Assembly (NCBI GenBank): GCA_964512095.1
Contig: CAZEIH010000005.1
Coordinates: 1-64,000 of the forward strand
DNA length: 64,000 bases
DNA from: DTU013 sp964512095
Lineage (GTDB): Bacteria > Bacillota > Clostridia > Acetivibrionales > DTU013
Direction: 5' to 3'
The notes beneath the pieces are model-generated. The model saw only the letters and a program-made list of their open reading frames with translations. It searched no databases and was not told the origin of the DNA. Positions within the stretch are counted from its first letter, which is position 1. Each line of letters starts with the position of its first letter. Shown in pieces: positions 22,401 through 30,713 of the stretch. A program made the position numbers and the translations under genes.

Positions 22401-24278
22401 GTAATTCCATGCATTTACTGTCTCAAGCCTTGATATTACTGAGTTATCTAGATCAATCTCCAAAGCTGGCTCATAGTCGGGGAATATCTCAAAACGAACT
22501 ACGTATGGATCAGATACACGACCAAGTGAATTTGTTACAGTAAGCTCAACCTCGTATGAGCCAGGTGTTTTATACAATAGATCCTTTTGAGTAATACTGT
22601 TATCCTTCCTTTTGATAGAATCTTCATCGCCGCTGACTGCCCTGAACCTCCATGTGTACGAGTTTATGGGATATGCACTGTTGACGATATCACATCCTCC
22701 AATGTTAGATATGTCGGTAACTGTTAATTTTCTATTTTGCTTAAATGCACCGGAAAATCTAAACTGTGCAGTGGGCTTCGTGTCATAAATGTATGCCCAT
22801 GAAGTATGAAAGGCAGTCCTTCCCTCATTGTCAGTATAGTAGACATCAATTTTCTTCAGACCATCCTGTCCCTCTCCAAATACATAATCGCCACTGAAAA
22901 ATAGCTCATCGTCTACCTCATCACCGTTAATCAACACCTTACGCTCAGCAATTCCCGTCATATCAGTAGAATCACCAGCTTCAAATTTTACAATATCAAA
23001 GCCATTCTGAGGTATCGTACACTTTGGTTCCATCAGAAATGGTGGTTTTTTCTCGATAATACATTTCTTTATTTTAAAGTCGGCACTTCCGCTATTACTG
23101 GCTTCATCATATTTATCATCAAAATAGATACAACGGGCTGTAGCATTGAAGTTAAGGCTACCACCCTTTAAAGCCTTTATTTGACCCTTTGTCATCGGCA
23201 CTGTGAATGTAGCTTTTGAATAATTGTCATATATTTGAACATCCTCTTCCGGTGCTATCTGTCCATTCAAGCTTAATTCCCAACACTCTCTATCTATCCT
23301 TGTGTAGTAAACGGACCTGGCCAGTTCATCCTCCATGTGCTCCTCATCCATAAGTCTGCCGATTACCTCCACCTTGACATCTATGGTCTGGGTCTCAAAG
23401 CCTTCCGGGTTATCATCTCCATAATCTGTAAACACAAGCTCGTTTTTATTAATCACATTGGTTGAAACCTCTACTGCCGTATGCTCCTTTTGGTACTTCC
23501 TAATAGTAAAGCACATGTAGAACAGCTTTCCCTTTCTATCAAACCTGAACATCCGACCTTCTCCATTGAATTTTGCCGATGGTGCAGACTGAACGTTAAG
23601 AAAGTTATGAAAATCCCAGGTTCCATCGGGCTTTTTCTCAGAAGCAGGTGTTTTAAGGCCAGTATCCATAACTCCATTTCTTATTTTGAATTCAGTGATC
23701 CCATTATTGATCCATTCACGTGTCTTTTGACCAAGAATAGAATCGCCTGAAATAGCTGAATCTGTATATATGCTAACCTTTAATGCTGATTGGTTCTTAA
23801 GCCTAGAGTTTACATAATCGCTATCCCAATATTGATATATCCACGCTATATCCTCTAGTGGTGTTAAACGTTCCACATCTGGAGGAAAGTTTATGTTTGC
23901 ATACTGATCACCATCCATGGTAAATCCATCATACCTATACTCTCCACGTTTATATCCACCCTTTTTATAGAATCCCACTCCACTATCATTACGAGTATCC
24001 TCCTTATAATTCTTCCGTATGTTCTGATTTGCCTGCTCAGGTGTACCGTAAACAGTAATGCCCTTTCCAAACCAACACCTATAGTTGAAGGGTCTTCCCT
24101 TGGCTATAGGTGTCGCTCCATACGGTAAGCCTAAAAGATTATCAAACAGGTCCGGATTATCAAAATACGTCTCCCACTTACAGCTACTCTCGTAGTATCT
24201 GGTGTCGTCCTTTGCTGTGGTAAAATATGGAAGTAACAAAGAAAAAACTACTATGCTAACGAAAAGTTTCTTTTTCAT
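19467..24278 (-). CDS. Very large secreted protein with PKD-like and repeated beta modules
   Basis: A 1603-residue protein with an N-terminal signal peptide (about 1-22) and no clear membrane anchor, SLH domain or LPxTG motif. About residues 505-600 look like a PKD domain (ending PGSYEVELTVTNSLGRVSDPYVVRFEI). Four short repeats of the form (N/D/T)G(Y/F)xG(x)(K/R) occur between about 800 and 955 and are linked by Thr/Ser-rich stretches. A von Willebrand-like or Rossmann-like segment (KKYIIYITDEKICDMND) and several Ig-like beta modules follow. No catalytic motif was recognised. It follows the SLH pair and the Tad pilus genes on the same strand, so a surface or pilus-associated role is plausible but inferred. 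Confidence 0.8.
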   Translation of the reverse strand: MKKKLFVSIVVFSLLLPYFTTAKDDTRYYESSCKWETYFDNPDLFDNLLGLPYGATPIAKGRPFNYRCWFGKGITVYGTPEQANQNIRKNYKEDTRNDSGVGFYKKGGYKRGEYRYDGFTMDGDQYANINFPPDVERLTPLEDIAWIYQYWDSDYVNSRLKNQSALKVSIYTDSAISGDSILGQKTREWINNGITEFKIRNGVMDTGLKTPASEKKPDGTWDFHNFLNVQSAPSAKFNGEGRMFRFDRKGKLFYMCFTIRKYQKEHTAVEVSTNVINKNELVFTDYGDDNPEGFETQTIDVKVEVIGRLMDEEHMEDELARSVYYTRIDRECWELSLNGQIAPEEDVQIYDNYSKATFTVPMTKGQIKALKGGSLNFNATARCIYFDDKYDEASNSGSADFKIKKCIIEKKPPFLMEPKCTIPQNGFDIVKFEAGDSTDMTGIAERKVLINGDEVDDELFFSGDYVFGEGQDGLKKIDVYYTDNEGRTAFHTSWAYIYDTKPTAQFRFSGAFKQNRKLTVTDISNIGGCDIVNSAYPINSYTWRFRAVSGDEDSIKRKDNSITQKDLLYKTPGSYEVELTVTNSLGRVSDPYVVRFEIFPDYEPALEIDLDNSVISRLETVNAWNYNAYSTDNDIISKNTIELWYDSNNDGEYDKLIGTYDGKEGFPEFHPVGLGRYKFINTVEESFGEDTIKEFVTDEDCVVRTIEREILVDNIQPMAGLYVQIPLNRPQIDTFILMDSGLDSEKVRYIKDSRLDFNNYLCSLNIHSNVDTWDLHTYEYSQPASISVHTGGSSPPETTEHTSNGYTGILKRTETTNNRYKTDEGSYISEKDEKTVEGTLDGWAETYFTYTATGWKISSSDASDQPTKEYDTDGYKGELKKTFFVMDKDNGEPSGTGDIGDTYTRRMEFTGYYKGTVTRTVQVWKPKMVWHDDYTGFYEGTIKKEVKQPYADSFRATSKKYIIYITDEKICDMNDLSIALNKSGARLILIAPKGTEQHVGHEHYIENSGEISDLMQEALDIIADTGEAEKYTLLAGVDTLQLSVSDFDEERDRIIEEKMLYVHDADYYDNGSGLEALAVSEYSESDGWVDTLIDKLNKPGKYTIYRRVKDKPTDDSAFESFSRYSGTPFVEIYAHRKPIAHATLDWDYDQEEMVYRTTWVDSSYDPDHQLSRADKGISERKIMYRKAGGEWIYTIPDKLSPGTYEMQYYVKDLENTWSEPMLLNFVLEEAPPIQFSASLRALDSNFSLASIPASEKLEAYDLWTRYPGSVKLEMALYDGTSRVTPVKSVSFEGEAGDKNGNDIRWNNVTYRISETLPDNTYDFRISAVSDDNRSVVRSFPVKVSTPLSLVPELSSELVGGTSVDIAARTTTYANSVNVSLFYGTANTRSYSLTSVAEAAGGSKAWEGSLSIPTGIPDGEYTARFIATTPNGSTQSKDVTFTLVNLAITDVNISGYWNHWRGQADIFGKRMSVEPHRFLSLECLDIDITTLGNPDTVVVRLSPELESMYYTDPNGHTYDYDKDFMGYKVKFPEDSTIAVTDNSAHWEYHLPLAPSSKSWDNNRLRPQYYMTITAYKGINTATFVIDDIDVTGNIYDLTYIQPKE

Positions 24279-24316
24279 AATTACTTAAACCCTTTCAATT
24301 TTGTAAATGTGATTTT

Positions 24317-25591
24317 TTAGAGACTATAGATAAAAAGCGTAAACCCGTTGTCTCCACCTATTTTGTGAAAGAACATTAGACGGCCATTGTGTTTGATTTC
24401 TTCAATACGACTCTCCTGGTCATTCGATGTGGCATACACTAGATACCTATCAAACTCTGCCATAGCTCTGTCAGCATCCTTTTCAAACCAAAATTTGAAC
24501 ATCTCATATACTGAATCTCTATGTAGCCTCTTAACTCCATCTGCATCAAAAATATTTATGTGGTATGGATGCTGCGACAAATACGCATCATTTAGTGCAT
24601 CTAAATGTATTGACATTTGCTTGCTTAAAATACTGTTCTTTTTATACTTTTCTTCACTTTCAAAGAACGAATAGTATATCACATGCCCTGACTCACTAAA
24701 CCCAGAAACTAAAAACCCCTTACTCTTTTCACCTACATTCCTGAATGCATTGGCTGAATCAATGATTTCTTTCTTTGGAGGAGGCCAAGCTGTGACTGTT
24801 GCACCATCATAGTTTACACATGTATAAACCTCATCCGGCGCCGGTGTAAAGGGCACCCGGGAAACATCATCCAAATACCTAATCACGATGGTTGCCGCTT
24901 CTGCTCGGGTCAAAGTACCTGCCGGCTTAAAATACCCCCCCGACCCTCTGATAAGGCCTATTTCATAGGACTGCAGCACAAACTGCCTATTTATATCCTT
25001 TATGTCAGAATAATCCTTGATCTTTGAACACACCAAATTATCCGGGGAGTTGTATGGATCATTATACGGGAAATCCTCCTTCAGCAGCGTTGCCTTTACT
25101 ATGATTCTTGTCGCTTCCTCTCTGGTTATCGGCCGCTTATAATCCGGGAACTCATCCTTTGAAATCAGCTTTTGTTCAAGGGCAATATCAATGTAATTCT
25201 GTGCCCAGTACTTCGTTTCTTCACTGGGGGCATATCCCATAGATTTAACCACCATTTTAATATACTGATCCACCTGCACCAGATCATTGGGATGAAAATT
25301 ACCGTCATAACCAACAACTATACCAATGCAGGAAATCATACCAACCTCTCTGCGACTCCAGTGGGAATCCATATCTCCATATAAGGAAAGCGCATTATCA
25401 ATACTCGAATCCTCCAAGGCAGCCAGCTTATCCTGTAAGGGTTTAGCCATATTCCATATCTCATTTTCCTCAGCAAAGGAGGAAAATGATACCGATAGGA
25501 CTACTAAAGTGAGAAATACAGTAGCCAATAAAATCTTAAAATATTTCCCGACTATATTTTTTTCACACCACATAAACTTCTTCTCCAGCAT
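24317..25591 (-). CDS. SLH-domain secreted surface protein, paralogue 1
   Basis: A 424-residue exported protein. Signal peptide about 1-41 (cleavage after SSFA). Three S-layer homology repeats span about 73-242 (cores HWSRREVGMISCIGIVVGYDG, YWAQNYIDIALEQKLI and YFKPAGTLTRAEAATIVIRYL), which normally bind pyruvylated wall polymers. The C-terminal 180 residues are of unknown function. The ribosome site GGAGG lies 7 nt before the ATG. It is a tandem duplicate of the next gene upstream; the SLH parts are nearly identical and the C-terminal parts diverge. It lies 38 nt upstream of the 1603-residue protein. Confidence 0.92.
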   Translation of the reverse strand: MLEKKFMWCEKNIVGKYFKILLATVFLTLVVLSVSFSSFAEENEIWNMAKPLQDKLAALEDSSIDNALSLYGDMDSHWSRREVGMISCIGIVVGYDGNFHPNDLVQVDQYIKMVVKSMGYAPSEETKYWAQNYIDIALEQKLISKDEFPDYKRPITREEATRIIVKATLLKEDFPYNDPYNSPDNLVCSKIKDYSDIKDINRQFVLQSYEIGLIRGSGGYFKPAGTLTRAEAATIVIRYLDDVSRVPFTPAPDEVYTCVNYDGATVTAWPPPKKEIIDSANAFRNVGEKSKGFLVSGFSESGHVIYYSFFESEEKYKKNSILSKQMSIHLDALNDAYLSQHPYHINIFDADGVKRLHRDSVYEMFKFWFEKDADRAMAEFDRYLVYATSNDQESRIEEIKHNGRLMFFHKIGGDNGFTLFIYSL

Positions 25592-25661
25592 AGCGAGCCT
25601 CCTCTGCTCCTAACCACATTTTTATTCCCTCTCCCGGCATTACCGGCCACATATGTGCTAA

Positions 25662-26930
25662 TCATTCAAGGCTATGAATATAAATAATATATGCACAATT
25701 ACCAGGTGCTTTAGAAAATCCTACAAGGCGCCCATTGTACTCAAAAGTTTCCATGCGACTCTCTTGGTCATTTGATATGGCATACTCAAGATACCTGTCA
25801 AAATCCTCCATGGCCTTATCAGTATCATCCTCAAACCAGTATTTAAACATCTCATATATTGAATCTCTATGTAATCTCTTAACTGCTTCTGCATCATATA
25901 CAAATATATCGTATGGACTTTTTAGCTCTTCCATATTATCTTCTGTGTCAATAGTAACTGCCAGTTGTCTATTGTCGCTCTGCTCGTAGGCTTCTTCACT
26001 TTCGTAAAACACATGAGTTACCTGTGAGATATCGCTAATTCCTTCTATAGCAAAGCCTTTGCTCTTTTTGCCTACATTTACAAAAGCATTAGCAGCATCG
26101 ATAACCTCCTTCTTAGAAGGTGGCCATATTATCAATTCAAAATCGTAATCTAAAATGCATGTATAAACCTCATCCGGCGCAGGTGTAAAGGGCACTCTGG
26201 AATAAACATCCAAATATCTGATCATGATGGTTGCCGCTTCAGCTCGTGTCAGAGTACCGGCCGGCTTAAAATACCCCTCCGACCCTCTAATAAGGCCAAT
26301 TTCATAGGATTGCAGCACAAACTGCTTGTTTATATCCTTTATGTCAGAGTAATCCTCAATCTTTGAACGCACCAAATTATCCGGGGAGTTGTATGGATCG
26401 TCATATGGTAACTCCTCCTTCAGTAGCGCTGCCTTTACAATAATCCTGGTTGCTTCCTCTCTGGTGATTGGCAGCTTATAATCCGGAAACTCATCCTTTG
26501 AAATCAGCTTCTGTTCAAGGGCAATGTCAATGTAATTCTGCGCCCAGTACTTTGTTTCTTCACCAGGTACATATCCCATGGATCTAACTATCATCTTAAT
26601 ATACTGATCCACCTGAACCGGATCATCGGGATGAAAATTGCCATCATATCCAACAACTATATCAATACAGGAAATCATACCAACCTCTCTGCGACTCCAG
26701 TGGGAATCCATATCTCCATATGAGGAAAGCGCATTATCAATACTCGAATCCTCCAAGGCAGCCAGTTTCTCCTGTAATGGTCTAATCATATACCATATCT
26801 CATTTTCCTCAGCAAACGAATTTATTGGTACCACTAGCAATACTAAAGTGAGAAACACAGTAGCCAATAAAATTTCAAAACATTTCCCAACTATCGTTCT
26901 TTCATACCACATAAACTTTTTCTCCAACAT
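25662..26930 (-). CDS. SLH-domain secreted surface protein, paralogue 2
   Basis: A 422-residue protein with the same plan as its neighbour: signal peptide about 1-41, three SLH repeats about 73-242, and a unique C-terminal region of about 180 residues. The leader, ribosome-site region and SLH half are almost identical to paralogue 1, including the AGGAGGCTCGCT before the ATG or its close variant. The C-terminal half differs strongly around 250-330, then converges again near AVKRLHRDS(I/V)YEMFKFWFE. It is 49 nt after the FHA gene, so probably part of the same transcript. Confidence 0.92.
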   Translation of the reverse strand: MLEKKFMWYERTIVGKCFEILLATVFLTLVLLVVPINSFAEENEIWYMIRPLQEKLAALEDSSIDNALSSYGDMDSHWSRREVGMISCIDIVVGYDGNFHPDDPVQVDQYIKMIVRSMGYVPGEETKYWAQNYIDIALEQKLISKDEFPDYKLPITREEATRIIVKAALLKEELPYDDPYNSPDNLVRSKIEDYSDIKDINKQFVLQSYEIGLIRGSEGYFKPAGTLTRAEAATIMIRYLDVYSRVPFTPAPDEVYTCILDYDFELIIWPPSKKEVIDAANAFVNVGKKSKGFAIEGISDISQVTHVFYESEEAYEQSDNRQLAVTIDTEDNMEELKSPYDIFVYDAEAVKRLHRDSIYEMFKYWFEDDTDKAMEDFDRYLEYAISNDQESRMETFEYNGRLVGFSKAPGNCAYIIYIHSLE

Positions 26931-26979
26931 AGCGAGCCTCCTTTGCTCTCAACCACTTATTTTGTGCCACCTTCTGGCA

Positions 26980-28620
26980 TTACTGACCCTGTATATAAAC
27001 AAATTCACTGTTGGCAAATAGCAGACTGTCATTGTTCTTTAATGCTACCTCCTTATTGCTACCAATTCGTATGTCGTTTACAAATGTACCATTAATTGAA
27101 TTCAAGTCCTTAACAAAGCATTCACCGTCTCTGTAGATTAGCTCTGCATGAAGCTTTCCCACAGCACTATTTAGCAAGACATGGTCAACATGACCCTGGA
27201 GCCTTCCTATAATGATTTCATTTCGGTCAATAACAATATCTCGTTCCCCGGCAAGCCTTCCCTTGCTTCTTAAAATGGGAACCTTATTGGTACGACTACT
27301 GAGTATCTCTGTCTTCTGCATGCACCTTGACGTTATATCTTCCTGGCCCATAGTATCTTTATAATCAATGCATTGGGCGTATACACCCTTTCTACCTTCC
27401 TCCTGTACAGTGCTATGTGTTAATTTCCTTAATCGTTGATATGCGTCTGTCGCTGAAGTCCCTGTATCCTCTGACTTAATATTTCCCGGTTCTCGTAGCA
27501 AGGCCCTTTCCACATACTTGGATGGCTCCCGTAGTGAATCCCAAGCAGACTTATCCTGCTTACTCGGCCTTATATCCCCCAGCACCTCATTACCAACAAC
27601 ATGCTTAGGTGCATCACTAGTCATAACCTTGACTGCTTCACCATCCACCAGCTTTAACCCATTACCACTTGCCTGCCTCAGTATACCCACTTGCTCTGAA
27701 TCCTGAGCACCTTCAACATTTTTTGCACTAAACAGGTTCAGTGCCTGGAGCTTCCTGAATACAAGAATATCTATCGCTACAACTATCATCGCAACTGCAG
27801 CATAGGTTGTGGTACGATTTTTCCCAATACTATCAAGAACTCCTCGACATATAAAAATGATACCACCCATTATTAGCTGCAAAATGACCCCAGGCACTAT
27901 AAGTCTCAAAGACATATTCTGAGTTATATTCTCCTTTTCTTCCTTCTTTTCCTCTATTTTATCTTTTATGTTACTATTTTCAAGTATTTCCCCAATTGAA
28001 TTCTGTTTCGGTAGCTGGGTGGGTACAACATTGGCTTCATCTCCATATAACAAATCATTAATCAGTATCATAAAGCCCTTAATGTTGAAAACCTCACTTC
28101 TTACCTCTGAAAGAATACGCTGGACAAGATTCCCGCTGCCGAATCCCTCCTCATGTATATGCTGCATTAAAAGCTCTGAAACTAAAGTCTGTAGCTTCCC
28201 TATAGCATTGTCCTCAATCTCCGCTGGTATATAAACAAGCCTAACCTCCATTGTCTCTGGCTCAATGTATATGTAGTCTGAATTAAAAACAAAGTTGGAC
28301 GCAGACAGCAGATACCCTGCAGAATTATTGATGTAGGAGGACAGGTTCAAAATTACCTTCAGGAATTCCACGCGGTTTAGCTTATATCTTTTAAGGTACA
28401 TTGATAAAGGGATTTTAGAGGTTATGTTGAAATACAAATGATAAGTACCCTCTGCTTTAACCGTCTCTACAGGCACAATGTACTGTATAGTGTTGTTTTC
28501 AATCATTTTCGCCTGATATCCTATGATTTTAGATCCACATTCAATCACAAGAAAGCTTGATGATGCATCACTCTCATACTTAAATTTCAATCCTTTTGAA
28601 TTCTCATATACCCCGGACAT
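26980..28620 (-). CDS. FHA-domain membrane protein with N-terminal DUF6382-like region
   Basis: A 546-residue protein. Residues about 1-195 form a soluble domain resembling DUF6382, which is found near Tad or type VII-like loci in Clostridia. Two membrane segments follow (about 234-256 and 268-290), then a charged linker, then a C-terminal FHA domain (about 470-546) with the GR...S..H..........D..S.NGTF.N pattern needed for phosphothreonine binding. No kinase gene is in the window, so the phosphorylated partner is unknown. It lies between the Tad operon and the SLH genes on the same strand and could link pilus assembly to Ser/Thr phosphorylation. Confidence 0.85.
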   Translation of the reverse strand: MSGVYENSKGLKFKYESDASSSFLVIECGSKIIGYQAKMIENNTIQYIVPVETVKAEGTYHLYFNITSKIPLSMYLKRYKLNRVEFLKVILNLSSYINNSAGYLLSASNFVFNSDYIYIEPETMEVRLVYIPAEIEDNAIGKLQTLVSELLMQHIHEEGFGSGNLVQRILSEVRSEVFNIKGFMILINDLLYGDEANVVPTQLPKQNSIGEILENSNIKDKIEEKKEEKENITQNMSLRLIVPGVILQLIMGGIIFICRGVLDSIGKNRTTTYAAVAMIVVAIDILVFRKLQALNLFSAKNVEGAQDSEQVGILRQASGNGLKLVDGEAVKVMTSDAPKHVVGNEVLGDIRPSKQDKSAWDSLREPSKYVERALLREPGNIKSEDTGTSATDAYQRLRKLTHSTVQEEGRKGVYAQCIDYKDTMGQEDITSRCMQKTEILSSRTNKVPILRSKGRLAGERDIVIDRNEIIIGRLQGHVDHVLLNSAVGKLHAELIYRDGECFVKDLNSINGTFVNDIRIGSNKEVALKNNDSLLFANSEFVYIQGQ

Positions 28621-28730
28621 ATTTCACTCCCCCGACATATTTAGCTTCTTTGGTCAGTAGCATTACACTGCGTATACCCACCGTCACCTATACCCTCTGC
28701 CGCACATCCCACGTCTGCGCCTAATAATCC

Positions 28731-28790
28731 AGTCAATTCGCTTCGCTCAGGGAGTCAGGTGGAGACTGAACTCCACTTGACCAAGGAAGC
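28731..28790 (+). repeat. Dispersed hairpin repeat, copy C (5' half)
   Basis: This copy has AGTCAATTCGCTTCGCTCAG, then the hairpin GTCAGGTGGAG-ACTGAA-CTCCACTTGAC (11-bp stem, one mismatch). The 3' half seen in copies A and F is missing. It sits between flp and the FHA gene, in the transcript of the Tad cluster. Confidence 0.7.
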
Positions 28791-28826
28791 TAAATAATTG
28801 CATCTCCTTGGTGCAACAATTCACAT

Positions 28827-29042
28827 TTACTTAATCTGGTTATTTGCTCGAATACCACCACTGTTGACATCATTAATAATTGAATCATCAGCAAAAACAC
28901 TTTGCATGATTTCTGTCACAAATTTAATAATTGCATCTCTAAAAATCAGTGCTATACCAACGAGTACAGCAATTATCACAACTATCTCCACTGTGCCAAG
29001 TCCATCCTCTTCACTCATAAAACTCTTAACAAAACGATTCAC
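28827..29042 (-). CDS. flp: Flp1-type type IVb pilin
   Basis: Small prepilin of 71 residues. A short basic leader ends SEEDG, and the mature part starts LGTVEIVVIIAVLVGIALIF. The Gly before the cleavage point and the Glu at +5 fit the prepilin-peptidase rule for Flp pilins. A GGAGGTGA at 29047-29054 lies 4 nt before GTG at 29042, which is therefore the likely start; an in-frame ATG at 29060 overlaps that ribosome site. It directly follows tadC. The prepilin peptidase gene is not in the window. Confidence 0.88.
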   Translation of the reverse strand: MNRFVKSFMSEEDGLGTVEIVVIIAVLVGIALIFRDAIIKFVTEIMQSVFADDSIINDVNSGGIRANNQIK

Positions 29043-29060
29043 AAAATCACCTCCATCCAT

Positions 29061-29933
29061 CTATATATTACTTATTGCAAGTACTGCAGGCATTCCAACA
29101 ATGAGAAGTATTGCTACAAACATCAGCATCATTGGAAAAAGGAGCTTAGTTGAGGCTTCTTCTCCAAACCTTTTAGCCGCTGACTTCCTCAACTCCCAGC
29201 ATTCATTTGCAAAGAGCCTCAAAACCGGAACAAGTTCATCATTTCCCTTCCTTATATTCTGCAATACAACAGATACAAAGCGTGTTATCACAGGCACATG
29301 GCATCTTTGGGCGAATTCCTCAAAGGCTTTGTACTCAGGTATCCCTGATTTTATATCCTGTACTGCTGTTCTTAGCTCGACATACAACGGAGTCTGTCTG
29401 CTTGTGTCCGTGACTGTCTTTTCCCATGCTCTGGATATGGTCATCCCTGCATTGACCAAAAGTGTAAGCTTATTAACGAAGTCAGGAAAGTCAAGCTGAA
29501 TTGCCTGTCTTCTTTTTTTCACCCTTTCAAATAAATCTCTGTCAGTAAATACCACGACACCCACCTGCAGAAATACACAAAATACTACATATCCCAAATC
29601 AACCTCTGTCATTGCTCCAACAAATAGTGCAAATGCCATGGATAATAGCATCACCGATATCTTGCTGCCCCAATGAACCCGCAGCATAATTACTGCCTTC
29701 TTGTGTCCATGCAGTTCAGCCACAGCCGTCAACAGCCTCCTATCATAGCCAGTGTTATAGCTATATTTAAAGGTTTCAAGGATATACAATCCCAATGGAA
29801 GAAGTTCTTTAAGGGGAAATGCTTTTTTGTCAAGCATTTTGACGACATCAGCATATTTTCTATATGATGCAAAATATAATACAGCTAATATAATTATGTA
29901 TATGGCAAAGACAATAATCATAACAAACCTCAC
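29061..29933 (-). CDS. tadC: Tad pilus inner-membrane platform protein TadC
   Basis: A 290-residue T2SF-family membrane protein. An N-terminal membrane segment (about 1-22) is followed by two mid segments (about 92-125). The conserved cytoplasmic T2SF domain (DFPDFVNKLTLLVNAGMTISRAW, then GIPEYKAFEEFAQRC and LRLFANECWELRKSAAKRFGEEASTKLLFPMMLMF) precedes the last membrane segment. With TadB it forms the platform on which the TadA ATPase drives Flp pilus extrusion. The gene is 30 nt after tadB and just before flp. Confidence 0.92.
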   Translation of the reverse strand: MRFVMIIVFAIYIIILAVLYFASYRKYADVVKMLDKKAFPLKELLPLGLYILETFKYSYNTGYDRRLLTAVAELHGHKKAVIMLRVHWGSKISVMLLSMAFALFVGAMTEVDLGYVVFCVFLQVGVVVFTDRDLFERVKKRRQAIQLDFPDFVNKLTLLVNAGMTISRAWEKTVTDTSRQTPLYVELRTAVQDIKSGIPEYKAFEEFAQRCHVPVITRFVSVVLQNIRKGNDELVPVLRLFANECWELRKSAAKRFGEEASTKLLFPMMLMFVAILLIVGMPAVLAISNI

Positions 29934-29963
29934 AACAGTAAACTTTCAAATTCTTTATACTTC

Positions 29964-30713
29964 CTAGAGCTTTATGTCACTGACTTTTGCAGATATGAAC
30001 CAAGCAACAGACATCAATACGATTGAAGCACTCATGGTAAGCCTACCGGCGACAGTATTAAAAATCGGCTGCATATACTCAGGAGCACTTGCCGAAAGCA
30101 GTAGTATCATAAGTACAGGCACGGCATTTAGCACCTTCTGTTCAAACTTTCTTTCTGTGAGCATGGTATCGACCTCCTGCCCCACCTCTATCCTGTCGCT
30201 GATAATTGCTGATGTATTCCTTATCACCTCTACAATGTTGCCCCCGGACCTTTTGCTTATATTCATCACACTTACGAAATTGTCCACATCCTCCAAGCAA
30301 GCCCTATCTGCAAATTCAGACAATGCATACTCTAGAGTCTCGTTCATATCCAGCAGACTAATAATCCTCTTTATTTCAACAAGTATGAATGTTGATGGCT
30401 CCGGGTAAAGCACCGACAGATCTTTTAGTGCTCCTTTAAAGGCATATTCAATTGTTTTTCCGGCAGATACAGAAGACGCTAGTGAATACAGCATATCCTT
30501 GAACTGTATGTTCAGCTCTTTTTTCCGCCGCCTAATAAGCTTTCTCCTCATCATTCCTGGGTATAACAAAGCAAGTGGTATCAACAGTAGAGATAGAAAA
30601 ACACTTCTATAAAATATGAAAGCAATAGAAAAAATAAATACACCTGCCATTGCGGTATAAAACAGCTTCTCCCTAGTACTCATGTTATAGGTATTATAGT
30701 CCTGCGCCATCAT
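29964..30713 (-). CDS. tadB: Tad pilus inner-membrane platform protein TadB
   Basis: A 249-residue T2SF-family protein with two N-terminal membrane segments (about 18-60), a cytoplasmic helical domain (FKDMLYSLASSVSAGKTIEYAF; LEDVDNFVSVMNISKRSGGNIVEVI) and two C-terminal segments. The chosen ATG at 30713 overlaps the tadA stop as ATGA and has GGGTGG before it; a longer frame from 30731 lacks a ribosome site. It is translationally coupled to tadA. Confidence 0.92.
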   Translation of the reverse strand: MMAQDYNTYNMSTREKLFYTAMAGVFIFSIAFIFYRSVFLSLLLIPLALLYPGMMRRKLIRRRKKELNIQFKDMLYSLASSVSAGKTIEYAFKGALKDLSVLYPEPSTFILVEIKRIISLLDMNETLEYALSEFADRACLEDVDNFVSVMNISKRSGGNIVEVIRNTSAIISDRIEVGQEVDTMLTERKFEQKVLNAVPVLMILLLSASAPEYMQPIFNTVAGRLTMSASIVLMSVAWFISAKVSDIKL

